From: Bacteroides sp. M10
Lineage (GTDB): Bacteria; Bacteroidota; Bacteroidia; Bacteroidales; Bacteroidaceae
Assembly (NCBI RefSeq): GCF_014334015.1
Contig: NZ_CP060488.1
Location: forward strand, 6,220,501-6,284,500
Direction: 5' to 3'
Length of the DNA: 64,000 bases
The notes beneath the pieces were generated by a model. The model saw only the letters and a list, made by a program, of their open reading frames with translations. It did no database searches and was not told where the DNA came from. Made by a program: the position numbers and the translations under genes. Within the stretch, counting starts at the first letter, position 1; every line of letters starts with the position of its first letter. Shown here piece after piece: positions 57,299-64,000 of the stretch.

Positions 57299-57330
57299 CT
57301 TGTAAATATTAACTAGATTCACGACCTTTG
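57299..57330 (+). promoter_or_regulatory. Possible promoter of the LruC-type gene
   Basis: CTTG at 57299-57302 and GACCTTTG at 57323-57330 (7 of 8 to TAnnTTTG) are 20 bases apart. The latter ends 28 bases before the ATG. It is a weak match, but the spacing is right. Confidence 0.4.
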
Positions 57331-57358
57331 CAGCAGAATAAAACAAACGCTCTAAAAT

Positions 57359-58561
57359 ATGAAACTAAAAACAGCCATTGTAGCAGTTATCGCGGTTGCC
57401 GCCGGATTAACTTCATGTGAGAAGAACTTGTATGACCCCAGTCAAGATAAGACAGAGGTTAAAATCGAAAACCTAAAGATTGGAGATGATTTCGACTGGT
57501 TGACAACACGGAATGCTGCATGCAAGGTAGATGCAGATCAGCCTGTCAATGTATCCATCTATCAAGATGAAGCATGTAAAGTGATACTCACTCATACTTC
57601 TGTTATCTCTGGCAACAACCTCCAATTACCTTTATCAGTTATCAAAAACAGCCAAAAGCTATATTTAAAGGTTGACGGAGAAAGTCAGGTTTACCCTGTA
57701 ACATTGAATGAAGACGGTTCATTTGAATGTAGTCTATCTACTAGTCGTACTACCAGAGCAGCTACAAGAGCTGGAGAAGATTTTGAAGATCATGGTACCA
57801 CAATCTTCTATCCAAACGGAAGTTGGGGAACAGTAATGTTTGAAGATAATTATCCTCAAATCGGTGATTATGATTTTAATGATTTCGTAGCCTCTTATAT
57901 GGTAGAAATTCAGACTTATCCGGGAACAACATTTATTAAAAGCATTCAATTCTATATGGCTATTCACGCTATCGGAGCCAGTTACAGCTATATTCCACAT
58001 TTAAGAATTCAATCTTTTGAGAATTCAACTGTGAAATCAATGGAGGTTAACAAAAAAGGAATGTCTAATCTTAATGTCGATAGATTTGCTGATGGTAAGG
58101 TCAATGATGACAATACAGGTAAAATAGTATTGGCATTTAATGGTGCTGAAAACAAAAAAGGTCAGGAATTCCTCAATACAGAAAAAGGAAGTCAGTATAT
58201 TCCTGGAGATAAATTTGATATCACTCTTACATTCGAGGAAGGAAAGGCAGATATTGCATTTATTTATGCAGATAAGTTCGATATATTCCTGGCTGACAAA
58301 AACCGCACAAAAGAAATTCACATGCTAGGATATGGTCCAGCATTTGCCAGCGGAAAAGATTATGGTAATACTAACTACTACAAACAAGCCGGTACTAATC
58401 TTGTTTGGGGAATCAATGTACCGAGCATTATCGGACATGCTTATGAAAAGAGTAATTTCCTTGATGCATATCCCAACTTTGCCAAATGGGTAGAAGGTGA
58501 TATGAATGCAAATGAATGGTACAAGAACCAAAACAGCGAATACATCTTTCAAATGAAATAA
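57359..58561 (+). CDS. LruC-domain lipoprotein
   Basis: 400 residues. The lipobox AAGLTSC gives lipidated Cys20. A polar N-terminal region (about 25-125) and a short Thr/Arg-rich linker (SRTTRAATRAG) precede the C-terminal LruC domain (DUF4842-like). The start of that domain shows the family pattern VMFEDNYPQIGDYDFNDFV. These proteins are surface lipoproteins of Bacteroidetes with no known activity. The acidic DYDFND stretch suggests calcium binding. The gene is alone between two terminators. Confidence 0.85.
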   Translation: MKLKTAIVAVIAVAAGLTSCEKNLYDPSQDKTEVKIENLKIGDDFDWLTTRNAACKVDADQPVNVSIYQDEACKVILTHTSVISGNNLQLPLSVIKNSQKLYLKVDGESQVYPVTLNEDGSFECSLSTSRTTRAATRAGEDFEDHGTTIFYPNGSWGTVMFEDNYPQIGDYDFNDFVASYMVEIQTYPGTTFIKSIQFYMAIHAIGASYSYIPHLRIQSFENSTVKSMEVNKKGMSNLNVDRFADGKVNDDNTGKIVLAFNGAENKKGQEFLNTEKGSQYIPGDKFDITLTFEEGKADIAFIYADKFDIFLADKNRTKEIHMLGYGPAFASGKDYGNTNYYKQAGTNLVWGINVPSIIGHAYEKSNFLDAYPNFAKWVEGDMNANEWYKNQNSEYIFQMK

Positions 58562-58580
58562 AATTCAAAGAATCCTATTT

Positions 58581-58626
58581 ATAAGTAAGGCTGCCTCAAA
58601 ATAGAAGATGAGGCAGCCTTACTTAT
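58581..58626. terminator. Perfect 18-bp inverted repeat, bidirectional terminator
   Basis: ATAAGTAAGGCTGCCTCA (58581-58598) and its exact complement (58609-58626) form a hairpin with a 10-base loop between the convergent LruC and glycine betaine transporter genes. There is no long T-run, so termination is inferred from stem strength and position. Confidence 0.8.
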
Positions 58627-58674
58627 AATTTGTAAATTGAGATAAAAAACATTCTTATTTCAATCCTATTCAAG

Positions 58675-59547
58675 TTATTTATTTGCTGACTTAGGAATCC
58701 AGCTATCAACCAGTTGCCGGTGTTCATCCCTCCATTTACGGGCTATTTCTTCTTCATCCATCCGGGCATCCTTCATAGCTGTCATAAAAGAGCTAAGTTC
58801 TTCTGTCGTTAATTTGATATTACCAAAAAACTCAGCGGCAAACGGGTCTTTTTCACTGAAACCTTTCCAGGCAATGGCATGTATTTCTTCCAGATCTCCA
58901 TATACTTTCTTCGGATCATCCAGGAATTTCAAGTCAAACTGATCGAACATCCAATGTGGTGTCCAACCTGTAATGACAACCCATTCTCCTTTATCCATCG
59001 CTTTTTTCAAAGATGCCAACATCGTTGAACTACTTGAAGTCATGAGGGTATATCCGTCAAGCCCATAAGCAGTAATGGCCTTATCCGTAGTCTTCATAAT
59101 TCCTGCCCCGGCATCAATTCCCACTATTTCGGAAGAGAAACGGTCTTTATGATCTGCGAGTTCACTGATAGACTGAATCGTAACATATTCAGGTACGACC
59201 AGCCCGATGCGAGCTTCTTCATATACTTCACCCAGGAATTCGATGCTATCCCCATATTGGTCCATATAATCTTTCATCGTTATCGGCAGCCAGGCATCCA
59301 GAAAGACATCCGACTTTTTCCTAGCCATGGATACAAAAATAGGGGCAAGATCCGCATTTTGCAGTTCAACCTCATATCCATGTTCTTCCAATACCACCTT
59401 AGCCAAATGACTCATGGCAATACCTTCCAGCCAATTGGCATAGGCTATTTTTATTTTCTTTTTCTCTAAGTCTGAATGAGCACAGGAAGCCAGCAAAAGC
59501 ATAGCCGACAGTACTATTCCTACTATTTTATATATTCTCACATGCAT
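58675..59547 (-). CDS. opuAC: Glycine betaine/proline ABC transporter substrate-binding lipoprotein
   Basis: 290 residues. The lipobox LLLASC (Cys near 22) anchors it to the membrane. The rest is an OpuAC/ProX-type binding protein: KIAYANWLEGIAMSHL at the start and VVITGWTPHWMFDQFDLKFLDD, with tryptophans of the kind that cage the quaternary amine. It captures an osmoprotectant such as glycine betaine or a related amine and delivers it to the permease. It is last in the three-gene operon, 17 bases after the permease gene. Confidence 0.92.
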   Translation of the reverse strand: MHVRIYKIVGIVLSAMLLLASCAHSDLEKKKIKIAYANWLEGIAMSHLAKVVLEEHGYEVELQNADLAPIFVSMARKKSDVFLDAWLPITMKDYMDQYGDSIEFLGEVYEEARIGLVVPEYVTIQSISELADHKDRFSSEIVGIDAGAGIMKTTDKAITAYGLDGYTLMTSSSSTMLASLKKAMDKGEWVVITGWTPHWMFDQFDLKFLDDPKKVYGDLEEIHAIAWKGFSEKDPFAAEFFGNIKLTTEELSSFMTAMKDARMDEEEIARKWRDEHRQLVDSWIPKSANK

Positions 59548-59564
59548 TTTTATTCCTTTCCGTT

Positions 59565-60389
59565 TTAGTTCTTATTTTTTCGTCCTGCCATTCCTTGTGT
59601 GATACGGTCTAAAATGATAGCCAAAATAACAACTGCTATACCCCCTTCAAATCCAAGTCCGATTTTCATCTGGGTAATACCTTTCAATACAATTTCTCCC
59701 AGACCACCGGCAGCAATCATGGCAGCGATTACAACCATAGAAAGTGACATCATTATTGTCTGGTTTACACCGGTCAGGATGGTAGGCAGTGCCAAAGGAA
59801 GCTGTACTTTATAGAGTAACTGCCAACGGGTAGCCCCGAATGAGCGGGAAGCTTCCACTACATTTTTAGGAACCTGCCGGATTCCCAACCCGGTAAGGCG
59901 GACCACAGGAGGCATGGCAAATATGATTGTCGCAAAAACTCCGGGCACTGTTCCCAATCCGAAGAACAGAACAGCAGGAATCAGATAGACAAAGGCTGGC
60001 ATTGTCTGCATCAAATCGAGAATAGGACGAAGTATTTTATCTGCACGTGGACTGTTTGCTGTCCATATTCCTAAAGGTACTCCAAAAATCAGAGCCAGAC
60101 AGGTGGATGATAAAACGAGAGCCAGAGTTTGCATGGTTGCCTCCCAAAATCCCATTCCATAAATCAGCAATAATCCTAATACGGTAAAAATGGAAATACC
60201 CCGTCCTGCCTTTACCCATGCAATTGCGGCAAGCACCAAGATCGTCAAGTAAAATGGAATTCCGAAAAGAATGTGTTGGAAACCTGTAATGAAACTACCG
60301 ATGCCTGCATTCACGGCATCAAAGAATGTGGAAAAATGTACCATCATCCAATTGATGGCGATTTCTATATATTGTCCTATATTTATCAT
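59565..60389 (-). CDS. opuAB: Glycine betaine/proline ABC transporter permease
   Basis: 274 residues with about six or seven membrane helices. It carries the ProW/OpuAB pattern LDLMQTMPAFVYLIPAVLFFG and the EAA loop VEASRSFGATRWQLL, which contacts the ATPase. Its ATG overlaps the stop of the ATPase gene by four bases. Separate permease and binding-protein chains make this the ProVWX-like layout. Confidence 0.93.
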   Translation of the reverse strand: MINIGQYIEIAINWMMVHFSTFFDAVNAGIGSFITGFQHILFGIPFYLTILVLAAIAWVKAGRGISIFTVLGLLLIYGMGFWEATMQTLALVLSSTCLALIFGVPLGIWTANSPRADKILRPILDLMQTMPAFVYLIPAVLFFGLGTVPGVFATIIFAMPPVVRLTGLGIRQVPKNVVEASRSFGATRWQLLYKVQLPLALPTILTGVNQTIMMSLSMVVIAAMIAAGGLGEIVLKGITQMKIGLGFEGGIAVVILAIILDRITQGMAGRKNKN

Positions 60390-61612
60390 AAGTCTATTGC
60401 GTTTTGAATTATTTCATTTATTTCTTCTTTATCTTTCCCGGTCACTTCTATGATTAAGGATGAAAGTGGAATTGTTCCCAAAAACTCGTGTGTTTCATCT
60501 ATCACCCATACCGGTGAATTACTCTTTGTCATTAAAGGAAGTATATCCTCGAGCACTGTATCACACAACACTGAATGTACTTCTTTACGCACAACCGCTT
60601 CAATGGATTTTTCCTGTTTGCTACGCAGTTTAAGCAAATCGTTCAAATGTACTTCTCCGACCAGTTTATCGTCGGCATCTATTACAGGTAATACGGTTAT
60701 ATTCTTCGCACGCATCTTACGAATCAAAACTTCGGGACCTTCTTTCTTCAGACGGGCTACCAACGGTTTGTCAATCATTAAAGAAGAGGCGGTAATAATT
60801 TTACTCCTGTCCACGTTTTCAACAAAACGGGCTACATAATCGTTAGCCGGTTCAGTCAGGATTTCCTCCGAAGTACCTACCTGCACCACTTCTCCGTCTT
60901 TCATAATCGCAATACGGTCACCTAGTTTAATCGCTTCACTCAAATCGTGAGTAATAAAGACAATCGTCTTTTTCATCTTTGATTGCAAGGCCAATAGTTC
61001 ATCCTGCATCTGTACGCGAATCAGAGGATCGAGCGCAGAGAAAGCCTCATCCATTAAAAGTACTTCGGGATTATTGGCCAGAGCACGTGCCAGTCCGACA
61101 CGCTGTTGCATTCCACCGGAAAGTTCACCTACCATCTGATTCTCATATCCTTTCAGCCCGACAAGCTTCATACTTTCCATGGCTTTCTTTTCACGCTCTT
61201 CTTTCTTCACTCCCTGAAGTTCAAGGCCGAACGCAATATTACTCAACACAGAACGGTGAGGCAACAAACCGAAATTCTGGAAAACCATTGCCAACTCTTT
61301 ACGACGAACCTGCAATAATTCTTTTTCGGATATTTTAGATATATCGACCCCGTTTACAAGTACTTGTCCGGCAGTAGGACGTATCAGGCGATTGATACAA
61401 CGCAGTAATGTCGATTTTCCACTTCCCGAGAGCCCCATTATCACAAAAAACTCTCCTTCGTTTATTGAAAGATTAGCATCTTTCACTCCTACCGTACAAC
61501 CGGTATCTTTCAGTATTTCCGCTTTAGTCTTATCTTTTTTCAGCATCTTGAGTGCTTTCTGCTTCTCGTGACCAAAGATAAGGTACAAATCCTTTATTTC
61601 TATTTTACTCAT
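60386..61612 (-). CDS. opuAA: Glycine betaine/proline ABC transporter ATP-binding protein with CBS domains
   Basis: 408 residues. The ABC domain (about 1-265) has Walker [10 protein letters not shown], signature LSGGMQQRV and Walker [14 protein letters not shown]-terminal CBS pair (about 275-400) follows, as in OpuAA/ProV, where it senses ionic strength or nucleotides. The protein powers uptake of an osmoprotectant. It is first in the operon, with a predicted leader of about 260 bases. Confidence 0.94.
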   Translation of the reverse strand: MSKIEIKDLYLIFGHEKQKALKMLKKDKTKAEILKDTGCTVGVKDANLSINEGEFFVIMGLSGSGKSTLLRCINRLIRPTAGQVLVNGVDISKISEKELLQVRRKELAMVFQNFGLLPHRSVLSNIAFGLELQGVKKEEREKKAMESMKLVGLKGYENQMVGELSGGMQQRVGLARALANNPEVLLMDEAFSALDPLIRVQMQDELLALQSKMKKTIVFITHDLSEAIKLGDRIAIMKDGEVVQVGTSEEILTEPANDYVARFVENVDRSKIITASSLMIDKPLVARLKKEGPEVLIRKMRAKNITVLPVIDADDKLVGEVHLNDLLKLRSKQEKSIEAVVRKEVHSVLCDTVLEDILPLMTKSNSPVWVIDETHEFLGTIPLSSLIIEVTGKDKEEINEIIQNAIDL

Positions 61613-61876
61613 ATAATATATTGGTTTAGATTATAATATTTGTTTTGTTTTCAACTGCTGCGTTCCTCATTCTCATTTACATAAACAAGTTGAATGTCCG
61701 CATGGTTCAGTCCTGCTACATGGTAACATGACGATCCAATGAGTTTTTTAAATGATTAAAAAAACAGACTGAGTAATTTAAAAGGAATAGAATTTGATAA
61801 GATTATCCTCTCAATGAACAGTAGAAAACAGTATTTTCATAAATAAATAACAGCCTGTTCTTGCATATTGTTGGCA

Positions 61877-61908
61877 CAAAGGTAAGGAAAATAGATTAAA
61901 CATGCAAA
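61877..61908 (-). promoter_or_regulatory. Promoter of the glycine betaine transporter operon, long leader
   Basis: On the minus strand TTTG (61905-61908) and TACCTTTG (61877-61884) are 20 bases apart, a full consensus promoter. Transcription would start near 61870, about 258 bases before the opuAA start. The leader holds possible stems, such as CATTC/GAATG flanked by GCG/CGC, but no riboswitch I recognise. The 298-base gap 61613-61910 has no gene. Confidence 0.72.
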
Positions 61909-61910
61909 TT

Positions 61911-62249
61911 TTATTCAGAAGTGGAGTAATTCCAAAGATGCTTTTTCAGGTCTACACATCCATTTTGCTTGAAAGAAACTCCCTCTTCCAGCAAGAGCTG
62001 CTTTTGCTCTGTCCAACCCGGTACAAGGCGTCCCGACGCATTGACAACCCGGTGACAGGGTGCAGATAAATCATCCGGAATCTGCTTCAAAGCACGCCCC
62101 ACCATACGGGAACATTGAGGCATTCCCAATAATGCGGCAATTCCTCCATAGGTAGAAACATTACCTACCGGAATTTCCCGGACAACCTGGTATACCTCTT
62201 GACAAAAGGATGCGGAAAGGCTCGCCTTGTCTACTTTATAATCTTTCAT
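61911..62249 (-). CDS. Small methylated-DNA-protein cysteine methyltransferase (MGMT)
   Basis: 112 residues, only the DNA-binding C-terminal domain of Ogt/MGMT. It keeps the active-site PCHRVV motif with its Cys and the helix-turn-helix region (YGGIAALLGMPQCSRMVGRAL). It should repair O6-alkylguanine by one-time transfer to the Cys. Alkyltransferase-like proteins have Trp in place of Cys, so this is not one of them. An in-frame GTG lies one codon upstream. Its neighbour upstream is a hybrid regulator gene, with no operon link evident. Confidence 0.88.
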   Translation of the reverse strand: MKDYKVDKASLSASFCQEVYQVVREIPVGNVSTYGGIAALLGMPQCSRMVGRALKQIPDDLSAPCHRVVNASGRLVPGWTEQKQLLLEEGVSFKQNGCVDLKKHLWNYSTSE

Positions 62250-62445
62250 CACCTGGACTTTATTTATTCACTCCCAAAACTAAATAAAAAGAAAAGAATC
62301 TGCAAATAATATCGGCCTTTACAGCCATAAATGCCCCAACCTTAGCCGTTTTCTTCTATATGTCTGTACTTCAGGTTTGCGCAATTCACTCCTAAAACAT
62401 AATACATACACTTAATTTCCTATATCTCAATCAAAGAAATAAATG

Positions 62446-64000
62446 CTATCCTTTCCGCTTCAACAAATCTGTCGGACTTTCTCCAAACTGTTCCCGATAG
62501 CATTTGGTAAAATAAGAGGGAGAACTGAACCCAACCTCATAACCAATCTCCGCCACTGTCATATCCGAGGAAGCAAGCAGAGAAGCTGCTTTTTTCAAAC
62601 GAGCGATACGGAGTAACTCATTCGGAGAATAATTAGTCAGGGATTTGATTTTACGATAGAGTTGCACACGGCTTAATCCCATATCTTTGCCCAAGTCTTC
62701 CACATTCAGATTAGAGTCTCCCATCTTAGCCTCAATCAAAGCCTTAAATTTCTCTACAAAGTCTTTGTCCATATCACAGACATCTTCTTTGGCCAATGTC
62801 TGCCCGTCACCAAAGAATTGTTTCAGACGACGATGTGAGTCTATCAGGTTGCGGACACGTGCCACCAGTAATTGCGAACTGAAAGGTTTGGATATATAGG
62901 AGTCTGCCCCACCATCATATCCTTGAATCCGTTGTTCGTCCAGAGAACAGGCTGTCAGCAGAATGACAGGGATATGACACGTTTGCAATTCGCTTTTCAA
63001 GCGACGGCAACATTCAATTCCATCTATTCCGGGCATCATTACGTCGGAGATAATCAAGTCCGGGACATATTTCATAGCTTTACGAATACCTTCCGAGCCG
63101 TCTGCAGCTTCTATAACAGTATAATCAGTATGAAGCAATCCATGCACATATAAGCGAATATCAGCGTTATCATCAATAATCAGAACGCAAGGTTTGGAAG
63201 AGTCGTAACTTTTTTCCAATTCCTCTTCTTCGTAAGTTAAAGCATCATTCAAGCTCGAAGAACCGGAATAACCGGAAGTTGCAGGAGTTACGGGAGCCCC
63301 AGCAACGACAGAGGTTACAGCATCGGTGGAGGTTACAGAAGTAGCAGGCACAGAGAATGCCGGAGAGTTTTCTGAAACAACAGTCTCGCAAGTCTGTACA
63401 GGCAAATCAACGGTAAAGATAGTTCCTTGCTTTTCATCACTTTCCACCGTGATGGTACCTTTATGCAATTCCACAAAAGCCTTTACCAATGCCAGTCCAA
63501 TACCCGAACCGGCATGGTGCATATCTATCTTATAGAAACGGTCGAAAATATTCCGGATATGCTCCGCAGAAATCATTGAACCGGTATTGGCAACGGTAAA
63601 GCGAATCCAGCAATGATCGTCTTTAGTCAGGGAAGACAAGCGTACAGTTACTTTTCCGTTTTCCGGAGTAAATTTGAAAGCGTTGGAAAGGAGGTTGAAA
63701 TAGATGCGTTCCAACTTTTCTACATCTGCCAATGTGCAGTAATCCGTATCCGGCATATAATCGAATGAGAAATGAATATGTTTCTTCCGGGCTGCTGCCA
63801 TGAAAGACTCATTCCATCCCTCAAAAGAAGAAAGAATGTCTAACGAAATAGGAGTATATTCCATTTTTCCATTCTCGTATTTACGAAAATCCAGAATCTG
63901 ATTGACAAGACGCAAGAGGATATTCACGTTTCGCTGAACTAACAATAACATTCGGCGCTGGTCTTCACTCAAAGACGAATCAGCCAGTAAATGCTCTACC
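62446..64000 (-). CDS. C-terminal part of a third hybrid two-component regulator (runs off the window)
   Basis: About 518 residues are visible. The frame stays open to the last base, so the start and the sensor are outside the window. The visible part holds the end of the kinase dimerisation domain (LLRLVNQILDFRKYENGK), ATPase boxes (FKFTPENG, GSGIGLALV), a Thr/Ser/Ala-rich linker, a receiver with SDVMMPGIDG (phospho-acceptor Asp), and an AraC-type DNA-binding domain with IGYEVGFSSPSYFTKCYREQ near the end. The linker between kinase and receiver is longer and richer in Ala/Val/Thr than in the other two. The target genes are not visible. Confidence 0.93.
   Translation of the reverse strand, partial: VEHLLADSSLSEDQRRMLLLVQRNVNILLRLVNQILDFRKYENGKMEYTPISLDILSSFEGWNESFMAAARKKHIHFSFDYMPDTDYCTLADVEKLERIYFNLLSNAFKFTPENGKVTVRLSSLTKDDHCWIRFTVANTGSMISAEHIRNIFDRFYKIDMHHAGSGIGLALVKAFVELHKGTITVESDEKQGTIFTVDLPVQTCETVVSENSPAFSVPATSVTSTDAVTSVVAGAPVTPATSGYSGSSSLNDALTYEEEELEKSYDSSKPCVLIIDDNADIRLYVHGLLHTDYTVIEAADGSEGIRKAMKYVPDLIISDVMMPGIDGIECCRRLKSELQTCHIPVILLTACSLDEQRIQGYDGGADSYISKPFSSQLLVARVRNLIDSHRRLKQFFGDGQTLAKEDVCDMDKDFVEKFKALIEAKMGDSNLNVEDLGKDMGLSRVQLYRKIKSLTNYSPNELLRIARLKKAASLLASSDMTVAEIGYEVGFSSPSYFTKCYREQFGESPTDLLKRKG

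Noticed and set aside
61613..61876. Riboswitch (SAM, glycine or guanidine type) in the opuAA leader
   Set aside because: I looked for the conserved cores and found none. Only a weak stem is visible, so it is reported as an unassigned leader.
61911..62249. Alkyltransferase-like (ATL) protein
   Set aside because: The active-site motif has Cys (PCHRV), not Trp, so it should be a true methyltransferase.

Overview
The window reads as chromosomal DNA from a gut Bacteroides, probably of the B. thetaiotaomicron/ovatus/xylanisolvens group. The signs are SusC/SusD pairs, three hybrid two-component regulators, many promoters with the Bacteroidetes -7 box TAnnTTTG, and Bacteroides-type housekeeping genes. 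The species call is inference. I see no tRNA, rRNA, CRISPR array, transposase or phage gene.

Layout. 1-3398: oxaloacetate decarboxylase-type sodium pump operon (oadG-oadA-oadB, minus strand). 3399-4198: no gene, but a cluster of hairpins ending in a minus-strand terminator that looks like a structured non-coding RNA of about 0.5 kb. 4199-5639: ECF sigma factor and FecR-type anti-sigma factor with no adjacent transporter. 5718-9439: LysE-type exporter, DUF4924-like protein, rfbD and prfC, minus strand. 9698-18890: purL, then a hybrid two-component regulator translationally coupled to the first of two half-size chromate transporter genes. 18983-27190: two GH10-like secreted hydrolases, uvrA, and a cstA operon that also encodes a tiny membrane protein and an outer-membrane barrel. 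27509-49020: a polysaccharide utilization locus (PUL) of about 21.5 kb. 49379-53526: an AAA-ATPase/PD-(D/E)XK protein, an ATP-grasp-like protein and an AAA/DUF4143 protein. 53559-58561: pyruvate:ferredoxin oxidoreductase and a LruC-domain lipoprotein. 58675-61612: glycine betaine-type ABC transporter. 61911-64000: a small MGMT and the C-terminal part of a third hybrid regulator that runs off the window.

The PUL is the main accessory system. In transcription order it holds a GH88-like unsaturated glucuronyl hydrolase, a hybrid sensor/AraC regulator, a GH29 alpha-L-fucosidase, SusC1, SusD1, SusC2, SusD2, a heparinase II/III-type lyase lipoprotein, and a beta-helix enzyme with a C-terminal PDZ domain (GH141-like?) that has its own promoter. 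A lyase, a GH88 and a fucosidase together suggest an acidic, fucose-containing polysaccharide. The polymer cannot be named from sequence alone.

Between genes there are four AT-rich repeat elements. Two of them belong to one family (GATAGTTGATAG arms around a GCTGCGC/TGCTGCAT core) and lie between convergent genes on either side of the GH10-like/uvrA block. Where several in-frame starts exist, I chose the start using the promoter, the signal peptide and the neighbouring gene.
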